Part shown: positions 49,801 through 61,800 of the stretch, piece after piece
Numbering within the stretch: position 1 is the first letter of the stretch
Layout: each line of letters starts with the position of its first letter
DNA from: Nematostella vectensis
Taxonomy: Eukaryota; Cnidaria; Anthozoa; Actiniaria; Edwardsiidae
NCBI RefSeq assembly: GCF_932526225.1
Contig: NC_064045.1
Location: 15,186,442-15,250,441, forward strand
Direction of reading: 5' to 3'
Length of the DNA stretch: 64,000 nucleotides
Position numbers and translations under genes: made by a program
Notes under the pieces: model-generated
Told to the model about the DNA's origin: nothing
What the model saw: only the letters and a program-made list of their open reading frames with translations
The model's database searches: none

Positions 49801-52800
49801 TACTTCTACATGAAGTACTCTACTAAATACAGTACTTCTACATGAGGTACTCTACTAAATACAGTACTTCTACATGAGGTACTCTACTAAATACAGTACT
49901 TCTACATGAGGTACTCTACTAAATACAGTACTTCTACATTAATGTACTCTACTAAATACAGTACTTCTACATAATGTACTCTACTAAATACAGTACTTCT
50001 ACATGAGGTACTCTACTAGTACTTCTACATGAAGTACTCTACTAAATACAGTACTTCTACATGAAGTACTCTACTAAATACAGTACTTCTACATGAGGTA
50101 CTCTACTAAATACAGTACTTCTACATGAGGTACTCTTCTAAATACACTACTTCTACATGAGGTACTCTACTAAATACAGTACTTCTACATGAGGTACTCT
50201 ACTAAATACAGTACTTCTACATGAGGTACTCTACTAAATACAGTACTTCTACATGAGGTACTCAACTAAATACAGTACTTCTACATGAGGTACTCTACTA
50301 AATACAGTACTTCTACATGAGGTACTCTACTAAATACAGTACTTCTACATGAGGTACTCAACTAAATACAGTACTTCTACATGAGGTACTCAACTAAATA
50401 CACTACTTCTACATGAGGTACTCTACTAAATACACTACTTCTACATGAGGTACTCTACTAAATACAGTACTTCTACATGAGGTACTCTACTAAATACAGT
50501 ACTTCTACATGAGGTACTCAACTAAATACAGTACTTCTACATGAGGTACTCTACTAAATACAGTACTTCTACATGAGGTACTCTACTAAATACAGTACTT
50601 CTACATGAGGTACTCTACTAAATACAGTACTTCTACATGAGGTACTCTTCTAAATACAGTACTTCTACATGAGGTACTCTACTAAATACACTACTTCTAC
50701 ATGAGGTACTCTTCTAAATACAGTACTTCTACATGAGGTACTCTTCTAAATACACTACTTCTACATGAGGTACTCTACTAAATACAGTACTTCTACATGA
50801 GGTACTCTACTAAATACAGTACTTCTACATGAGGTACTCTACTAAATACAGTACTTCTACATTAATGTACTCTACTAAATACAGTACTTCTACATAATGT
50901 ACTCTACTAAATACAGTACTTCTACATGAGGTACTCTACTAGTACTTCTACATGAAGTACTCTACTAAATACAGTACTTCTACATGAAGTACTCTACTAA
51001 ATACAGTACTTCTACATGAGGTACTCTACTAAATACAGTACTTCTACATGAGGTACTCTTCTAAATACACTACTTCTACATGAGGTACTCTACTAAATAC
51101 ACTACTTCTACATGAGGTACTCTACTAAATACAGTACTTCTACATGAGGTACTCTTCTAAATACACTACTTCTACATGAGGTACTCTACTAAATACAGTA
51201 CTTCTACATGAGGTACTCTACTAAATACAGTACTTCTACATGAGGTACTCTTCTAAATACAGTACTTCTACATGAGGTACTCTACTAAATACAGTACTTC
51301 TACATGAGGTACTCTTCTAAATACAGTACTTCTACATGAGGTACTCTTCTAAATACACTACTTCTACATGAGGTACTCTACTAAATACAGTACTTCTACA
51401 TGAGGTACTCTACTAAATACAGTACTTCTACATGAGGTACTCTACTAAATACAGTACTTCTACATGAGGTACTCTACTAAATACAGTACTTCTACATGAG
51501 GTACTCAACTAAATACAGTACTTCTACATGAGGTACTCTACTAAATACAGTACTTCTACATGAGGTACTCAACTAAATACAGTACTTCTACATGAGGTAC
51601 TCTACTAAATACAGTACTTCTACATGAGGTACTCTACTAAATACAGTACTTCTACATGAGGTACTCTACTAAATACAGTACTTCTACATGAGGTACTCTA
51701 CTAAATACAGTACTTCTACATGAGGTACTCAACTAAATACAGTACTTCTACATGAGGTACTCTACTAAATACAGTACTTCTACATGAGGTACTCAACTAA
51801 ATACAGTACTTCTACATGAGGTACTCTTCTAAATACAGTACTTCTACATGAGGTACTCTACTAAATACAGTACTTCTACATGAGGTACTCTTCTAAATAC
51901 AGTACTTCTACATGAGGTACTCTTCTAAATACACTACTTCTACATGAGGTACTCTACTAAATACAGTACTTCTACATGAGGTACTCTACTAAATACAGTA
52001 CTTCTACATGAGGTACTCTACTAAATACAGTACTTCTAGATGAGGTACTCTACTAAATACAGTACTTCTACATGAGGTACTCAACTAAATACAGTACTTC
52101 TACATGAGGTACTCTACTAAATACAGTACTTCTACATGAGGTACTCAACTAAATACAGTACTTCTACATGAGGTACTCTACTAAATACAGTACTTCTACA
52201 TGAGGTACTCTACTAAATACAGTACTTCTACATGAGGTACTCTACTAAATAAAGTACTTCTACATGAGGTACTCTACTAAATACAGTACTTCTACATGAG
52301 GTACTCAACTAAATACAGTACTTCTACATGAGGTACTCTACTAAATACAGTACTTCTACATGAGGTACTCTACTAAATACAGTACTTCTACATGAGGTAC
52401 TCAACTAAATACAGTACTTCTACATGAGGTACTCTACTAAATACAGTACTTCTACATGAGGTACTCTACGAAATACAGTACTTCTACATGAGGTACTATC
52501 TACTAAATACAGTACTTCTACATGAGGTACTCTACTAAATACACTACTTCTACATGAGGTACTCTACTAAATACAGTACTTCTACATGAGGTACTCTACT
52601 AAATACAGTACTTCTACATGAGGTACTCTACTAAATACAGTACTTCTACATGAAGTACTCTACTAAATACAGTACTTCTACATGAGGTATTCAACTAAAT
52701 ACAGTACTTCTAGGTACTCTACTAAATACAGTACTTCTACATGAGGTACTCTACTAAATACAGTACTTCTACATGAGGGTACTCTTTACTAAATACAGTA

Positions 52801-55800
52801 CTTCTACATGAAGTACTCTACTAAATACAGTACTTCTACACGAGGTACTCTACTAAATACAGTACTTCTACATGAGGTACTCTACTAAATACAGTACTTC
52901 TACATGAAGTAGTCTACTAAATACAGTACTTCTACATGAGGTACTCTACTAAATACAGTACTTCTACATGAGGTACTCTACTAAATACAGTACTTCTACA
53001 TGAGGTACTCTACTAAATACAGTACTTCTACATGAGGTACTCTACTAAATACAGTACTTCTACATAATGTACTCTACTAAATACAGTACTTCTACATAAT
53101 GTACTCTACTAAATACAGTACTTCTACATGAGGTACTCTACTAAATACAGTACTTCTACATGAGGTACTCTACTAAATACAGTACTTCTAGGTACTCTAC
53201 TAAATACAGTACTTCTACATGAGGTACTACTAAATACAGTACTTCTACATAATGTACTCAACTAAAATACAGTACTTCTACATGAGGTACTCTACGAAAT
53301 ACAGTACTTCTAGGTACTCTACTAAATACAGTACTTCTACATGAAGTACTCTACTAAATACAGTACTTCTAGGTACTCTACTAAATACAGTACTTCTACA
53401 GGAGGTACTCAACTAAATACAGTACTTCTAGGTACTCTACTAAATACAGTACTTCTACATGAAGTACTCTACTAAATACAGTACTTCTACATGAGGTACT
53501 CTACTAAATACAGTACTTCTACATGAGGTACTCTACTAAATACAGTACTTCTACATGAGGTACTCTACTAAATACAGTACTTCTACATGAGGTACTCAAC
53601 TAAATACAGTACTTCTACATGAGGTACTCTACTAAATACAGTACTTCTACATGAGGTACTCTACTAAATACAGTACTTCTACATGAGGTACTCTACTAAA
53701 TACAGTACTTCTACATGAGGTACTCTACTAAATACAGTACTTCTACATGAGGTACTCTACTAAATACAGTACTTCTACATGAGGTACTCTACTAAATACA
53801 GTACTTCTACATGAGGTACTCTACTAAATACAGTACTTCTACATGAGGTACTCAACTAAATACAGTACTTCTACATGAGGTACTCTACTAAATACAGTAC
53901 TTCTACATGAGGTACTATCTACTAAATACAGTACTTCTACATGAGGTACTCTACTAAATACAGTACTTCTACATGAGGTACTCTACTAAATACAGTACTT
54001 CTACATGAAGTACTCAACTAAATACAGTACTTCTACATGAGGTACTCTACTAAATACAGTACTTCTACATGAGGTACTATCTACTAAATACAGTACTTCT
54101 ACATGAGGTACTCTACTAAATACAGTACTTCTACATGAGGTACTCTACTAAATACAGTACTTCTACATGAAGTACTCAACTAAATACAGTACTTCTACAT
54201 GAGGTACTCTACTAAATACAGTACTTCTACATGAGGTACTCTACTAAATACAGTACTTCTACATGAGGTACTCTACTAAATACAGTACTTCTACATGAGG
54301 TACTCTACTAAATACAGTACTTCTACATGAGGTACTCTACTAAATACAGTACTTCTACATGAAGTACTCTACTAAATACAGTACTTCTAGGTACTCTACT
54401 AAATACAGTACTTCTACAGGAGGTACTCAACTAAATACAGTACTTCTAGGTACTCTACTAAATACAGTACTTCTACATGAAGTACTCTACTAAATACAGT
54501 ACTTCTACATGAGGTACTCTACTAAATACAGTACTTCTACATGAGGTACTCTACTAAATACAGTACTTCTACATGAGGTACTCTACTAAATACAGTACTT
54601 CTACATGAGGTACTCAACTAAATACAGTACTTCTACATGAGGTACTCTACTAAATACAGTACTTCTACATGAGGTACTCTACTAAATACAGTACTTCTAC
54701 ATGAGGTACTCTACTAAATACAGTACTTCTACATGAGGTACTCTACTAAATACAGTACTTCTACATGAGGTACTCTGCTAAATACAGTACTTCTACATGA
54801 GGTACTCTACTAAATACAGTACTTCTACATGAGGTACTCTACTAAATACAGTACTTCTACATGAGGTACTCAACTAAATACAGTACTTCTACATGAGGTA
54901 CTCTACTAAATACAGTACTTCTACATGAGGTACTATCTACTAAATACAGTACTTCTACATGAGGTACTCTACTAAATACAGTACTTCTACATGAGGTACT
55001 CTACTAAATACAGTACTTCTACATGAAGTACTCAACTAAATACAGTACTTCTACATGAGGTACTCTACTAAATACAGTACTTCTACATGAGGTACTCTAC
55101 TAGTACTTCTACATGAAGTACTCTACTAAATACAGTACTTCTACATGAAGTACTCAACCAAATACAGTACTTCTACATGAGGTACTCTACTAAATACAGT
55201 ACTTCTACATGAGGTACTCTACTAAATACAGTACTTCTACATGAGGTACTCTACTAAATACAGTACTTCTACATGAGGTACTCTACTAAATACAGTACTT
55301 CTACATGAGGTACTCTACTAAATACAGTACTTCTACATGAAGTACTCTACTAAATACAGTACTTCTACATGAAGCACTCTACTAAATACAGTACTTCTAC
55401 ATGAGGTACTCTACTAAATACAGTACTTCTACATGAGGTACTCTACTAAATACAGTACTTCTACATGAGGTACTCTACTAAATACAGTACTTCTACATGA
55501 GGTACTCTACTAAATACAGTACTTCTACATGAAGCACTCTACTAAATACAGTACTTCTACATGAGGTACTCTACTAAATACAGTACTTCTACATGAGGTA
55601 CTCTACTAAATACAGTACTTCTACATGAGGTACTCTACTAAATACAGTACTTCTACATGAGGTACTCTACTAAATACAGTACTTCTACATGAAGCACTCT
55701 ACTAAATACAGTACTTCTACATGAAGTACTCTACTTAATACAGTACTTCTACATGAGGTACTCTACTAAATACAGTACTTCTACATGAAGTACTCTACTA

Positions 55801-58800
55801 AATACAGTACTTCTACATGAGGTACTCTACTAAATACAGTACTTCTACATGAAGCACTCTACTAAATACAGTACTTCTACATGAGGTACTCTACTAAATA
55901 CAGTACTTCTACATGAGGTACTCTACTAAATACAGTACTTCTACATGAGGTACTCTACTAAATACAGTACTTCTACATGAGGTACTCTACTAAATACAGT
56001 ACTTCTACATGAGGTACTCTACTAAATACAGTACTTCTACATGAGGTACTCTACTAAATACAGTACTTCTACATGAGGTACTCTACTAAATACAGTACTT
56101 CTACATGAGGTACTCTACTAGTACTTCTACATGAAGTACTCTACTAAATACAGTACTTCTACATGAAGTACTCTACTAAATACAGTACTTCTACATGAAG
56201 TACTCTACTAAATACAGTACTTCTACATGAAGTACTCTACTAAATACAGTACTTCTACATGAGGTACTCTACTAAATACAGTACTTCTACATGAGGTACT
56301 CTACTAAATACAGTACTTCTACATGAGGTACTCTACTAAATACAGTACTTCTACATGAGGTACTCTACTAAATACAGTACTTCTAGATGAGGTACTCTTC
56401 TAAATACAGTACTTCTACATGAGGTACTCTACTAAATACAGTACTTCTACATGAGGTACTACTAAATACAGTACTTCTACATAATGTACTCAACTAAAAT
56501 ACAGTACTTCTACATGAGGTACTCTACGAAATACAGTACTTCTAGGTACTCTACTAAATACAGTACTTCTACATGAGGTACTACTAAATACAGTACTTCT
56601 ACATAATGTACTCAACTAAAATACAGTACTTCTACATGAGGTACTCTACGAAATACAGTACTTCTACATGAGGTACTCTACTAAATACAGTACTTCTACA
56701 TGAGGTACTCTACTAAATACAGTACTTCTACATGAGGTACTCTACTAAATACAGTACTTCTACATGAGGTACTCAACTTAATACAGTACTTCTACATGAG
56801 GTACTCTACTAAATACAGTACTTCTACATGAAGTACTCTACTAAATACAGTACTTCTAGGTACTCTACTAAATACAGTACTTCTACAGGAGGTACTCAAC
56901 TAAATACAGTACTTCTAGGTACTCTACTAAATACAGTACTTCTACATGAAGTACTCTACTAAATACAGTACTTCTACATGAGGTACTCTACTAAATACAG
57001 TACTTCTACATGAGGTACTCTACTAAATACAGTACTTCTACATGAGGTACTCAACTAAATACAGTACTTCTACATGAGGTACTCTACTAAATACAGTACT
57101 TCTACATGAGGTACTCTACTAAATACAGTACTTCTACATGAGGTACTCTACTAAATACAGTACTTCTACATGAGGTACTCTACTAAATACAGTACTTCTA
57201 CATGAGGTACTCTACTAAATACAGTACTTCTACATGAGACTCTACTAAATACAGTACTTCTACATGAGGTACTCTACTAAATACAGTACTTCTACATGAG
57301 GTACTCTACTAAATACAGTACTTCTACATGAGGTACTCTACTAAATACAGTACTTCTACATGAGGTACTCTACTAAATACAGTACTTCTACATGAGGTAC
57401 TCAACTAAATACAGTACTTCTACATGAGGTACTCAACTAAATACAGTACTTCTACATGAAGTACTCTACTAAATACAGTACTTCTACATGAGGTATGTAC
57501 TCAACCAATACTCCTACCCAACCATTCCTCAGTGGAACAGAAAGATCAATGTCAGAAAAGCTGCTATAAATTGACTTCAGACTAAATCCTACAAGCAACA
57601 AGGGCAATCGTCTGGAAAACAATAATTGTTGATGTTTTGGGGTGCATTCTTGTTTGTTCCAAAAATCTGAAAAAAGTTTTAATTTTGCCCAAAATACCTG
57701 GGACACACTTTATCACACTGATAAATCTCTATTTCTATCTTGTCGTCCTGCATCTTTGTGAATTCTGAAGCAAATGCTCAACTCTCAGACCACCGTCTAA
57801 AGGATGTTAGGAGCAACACTCCTACACAACATGCTTGGCCAAGATATCAGATCATTTGTAGGACAGTGAACAACAAAAATAACTACTGTATAAAATCTGA
57901 CAAACCATACCCGTCTGCTACCACGGAGTAACCAGCGTATTCTCTCCTGGCAAAGGTTAATAACATTATTCAGCTTGAACTCATAGTCCTGAAGTCTGGC
58001 GGCATCATACTTGATGTAAGCTGTGTCTGGATCACCATCTGATGGAGGTCTACCATATGTAACAGAAAAGGGAATATAAGTCGTGGAGACAAGCACAGTA
58101 AATAACCATTCATATAAACAAGGGAATAATAAATTACAGTGAATAACCAGCCAAAACACAAGGGAAGTCACAGTGAAAAACAAGTCATGGACACAAGGGA
58201 ATAACCAGTTGCAGTGCATAACCAGTCCTAGACACACAGTTGCAGTGAATAACAAGTCCTACACACAAGGAAATAACCAGTTAAATCGAATAACCAGTCA
58301 TAGATACAAGGGAATAACCAGTTGCAGTGAATAACCAGTCATAGACACAAGGGAATAACCAGTTGCAGTGAATAACAAGTCATAGACACAAGGGAATAAC
58401 CAGTCCAGTCCTAGACGCAAGGGAATAATCAGTTACAGTGAAAAAACAGTCATAGGCACAAGTGAATAACCAGACACAGCAATTAACTAGTCATAGACAC
58501 AAATAATTATTCACAAAGTTCTCTACACAATGAAATGATGAGTTTTCAAACTTACTTGATAGGAACTCCACATTTAAGGATCTCATCATAGGACAGGTCT
58601 TGTGCATCAACACTGTGCCTCGCCAGCCAATCAGAGGAAGATTGTCCTTCGGCATGTGCCGCCTCTAGCCCAAGCACTGCCTAGAATTACACAGTGCTAA
58701 TCAACTCTATCCCTCAAAACATATCATCGCAAAATATAAGGGATCATAAATTCCTGGACTAGGCTCATGTGTTAGCTATGATACGGGTTGTTGATAATGC

Positions 58801-61800
58801 AGAAAATGCTTTTAGTCCAATATTAAAGGATGTTTCACTTGAGCCATATGGGGTGTTTTTGCGGCAATACAAATCCTGCATAACACTTATGCACACACAT
58901 TTCTGCTGTTTTTCAAGCTTGGTAAAAATAACGTAATATTAGCAATAGAAAAATGTCAGTTTGGATGCTCTGTTTGGAGTAAAAACATTTACATCAGAAT
59001 GGTATAAAAACATACAACTGACCTCAAAGTTAGGCGACAAACATGTTTTCTTAGAAGCAGTAACAATTATCTTGGTCTTCATTTTTTCTTAATAAAATAA
59101 TCATTGGTTTTCACATTCTCACAGCAGTAAAAAAATCTCAATTTTCATTTGAGACTAAAGCGAAAAATGAAAAAGATCACTTCCAATAAAGTCTGATATC
59201 ATAAAGACCTTATTACTCGAAAATTCGAAAACTCACTGCTAATTATATAGAATAAAACTGGTCTTTGATTTTAGTTGCTTAGGAGAAATAAATAATAAAT
59301 AATCTACTTATTGTTGTGGTAAACATTAATATTAGATGGGATAGAACTATAGAATAAGAGTTTATTTTACACAGACCAATAAGCTATTTTTGATTATGTA
59401 TAATGACTGAAATAATGACTGAATCATACTGGTAGCTATATGAGAATAATTCTCAAAGCCTAAAGAATACTTACCATTAATTCCTTAGTCTGGGGTACAG
59501 ATGTAACAGTCAGTGCCCTAGGTGGAACAGCGTTCACGGTCTGTAGCATTTCCCAGGCTGGACGCTCCACAGGCTGCATTCTCTCATCGGAAAAGCTACT
59601 TGTATCCATGTCACACTTTCTCTGCTTCGTGGTCCCATGGCATACCTTATGCTGTCTCTCTGAAGGCTTCTTTTGGAAACGATGGTATCCTCTGGGTTCA
59701 TCATCTGGTACACTTTCTTGCTCTTTGCTCAAGCTCTTGTCAGCAGTAGCCTTTAACTTTACTTTTGCCGACTTTGGTCTGTAAAAAAACAATAAGTAGG
59801 AGCATCATATTAAGAATAATATAAAGTAGGCCTTGTTTTTGTATAGTGACAGCTATAGATAAGATAGATAAATTAACCCTTTCACTATCAAAACGGCCAA
59901 AAGCGGCCAAACGGAAATGTGACGTTTTTCCTGGAGCGGCCAAAAGCGGCCAATTTGCATACAACTCAAAACAATCGTCCCCCTCCTCCCTAGGGAATTC
60001 ATGCTGCAGGAAAACACGTGGACTATTGTTCTTACGACATTAGCCAATCAAATCCCACCAACTGCGCATAATTTTTCATTGTATAAGCTGCGTGAGCGCC
60101 GACCGAAAACTTATCAGTCACCCCTGTACTGCAAACATGGCGGAATCTTTAGCGATCGATGCGAGCGAATTTAGAGCGATTTTTGGTGTTAATCCTGACG
60201 AGAATGACGATGTAAACAATTCTGAAAATGAGTTTCAGGGTTTTGAACTTTCTTCTGAGGAAGAAAGCAGTTCTTCTGAGGAAGAAAGTGAAGACGAGAG
60301 CGATGAAGATAGTGTTAAAAATTGGTCGGAGCAACTCACGCATTTCGACCTCGAGGACTTCACCGGGCAACAACGGTTGAAGAAAACGGTATCAGAAGAT
60401 GCAAAAGCTGAAGACTATTTTAGTTTGATGTTTTCGGATGAACTTATTGGTTTAATTTCTGACGAAACTAACCGATATGCACAATTTATTATCGGGCAGA
60501 AGGCCGATAGAGAGGCACGGCTGGCGAAGTGGAAGGACGTCACTCCCGACGAACTCCGCATGTTCCTTGGGGTAGCGCTCGTGATGGGGATTAATTCCTT
60601 GCCACAGCAAGCCCTTTATTGGTCCCAAAACCCTCTATTTGGAAACCTTGGGATTCAGGACGTGATCCCCAAGACAAGGTTTGAAGAGATCGCCCAATTC
60701 CTACACTTCAGCAATCCGAACAACGAGCCACAACGTGTGGACGCCGATTACGACCGTCTCTTTAAAGTTCGCCCGGTACTGAGCGATGTCTTAAAAAGTA
60801 TCCAGCAAGCTTACGAGCCCTCAAAGGACATATCAGTCGATGAGGGAATGATTGCCTTCAAGGGAAGACTTGGTTTTCGCCAATATATGCCTGCAAAGCC
60901 GACGAAATACGGCATAAAAGTGTGGATGGCGGCCGACGCGAACAACGGTTACGTGTGCAACTACAAAGTTTACCTTGGGCAAGAAAACAGACAGCGTGTC
61001 CATGGACTCGGCTACGATGTGGTTATGGATATGGCTAAGCCTTTCCTTAACAGTTACAGACACATCTTCTGTGATAATTTTTTTACAACTGTTCGGCTTT
61101 TTGACCACTTGCTAGATCAAAAAACCTATGCATGCGGGACTGTGCGCGTGAATCGCAGGGAATTGCCGCCATGTGCCAAAGAGAAGTTGAAGCCCGGTGA
61201 AATGCTTCAGCGTCAGCGAGGCCAGCTCCTCTTCACAAAATGGCACGACAAGAGGGATGTCAGTCTTCTTTCGACAAATGTTTCCCCTCTTGAGCCGGGT
61301 CGCACAGTGAGAAGAAAGTATCGCAGCATCGAAGAAATAGACATCGAAAAGCCGAAGGTGACGGATGTTTACACGGCGCACATGGGAGGAGTTGACCGCG
61401 CGGACCAGCTCCGATCGTTTTATTCCTCGGGCTGGCAATCGCGTAAATGGTATAAATACGTGTTTTGGTTTTTATTCAATCTGGCAGTGACAAACGCATT
61501 CGTCCTTGAAGGATTTAAGCGCCAATTACAAGGAAAGGCGAAGAGGACTGTTATCGTTTTCAAGACAGAACTAGCGCAATCGCTTATTGCAAAGTTCAAC
61601 TCGAGAAAGCGCCCACGAGTCCCTGCTCCCCCAACTCCCCAGAACATCCCAGCCTCAGCTCATGTCGCCACTCATGTAGAAGGAAGGAAGAGGGCATGTG
61701 TTCTTTGCAGCAAGAAGGGAAAAACAACCCCGAAAGGCTACAAGATCGAGACGTACTATGAGTGCGTGGTCTGCAAAGTCGGTCTCTGCCGTAAAGGTTG

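Noticed and set aside
57452-57706. Extra VWA3-like exon
   Set aside because: The open frame overlaps the repeat end and has no proper sites; exon 5 joins exon 6 directly as GSRR-AFGMV, as expected for the family.
60092-60136. Transposase start at the GTG at 60092
   Set aside because: Eukaryotic start; the ATG at 60137 has a good context, and the upstream 15 codons overlap the likely 5' UTR after the TATA-like box.
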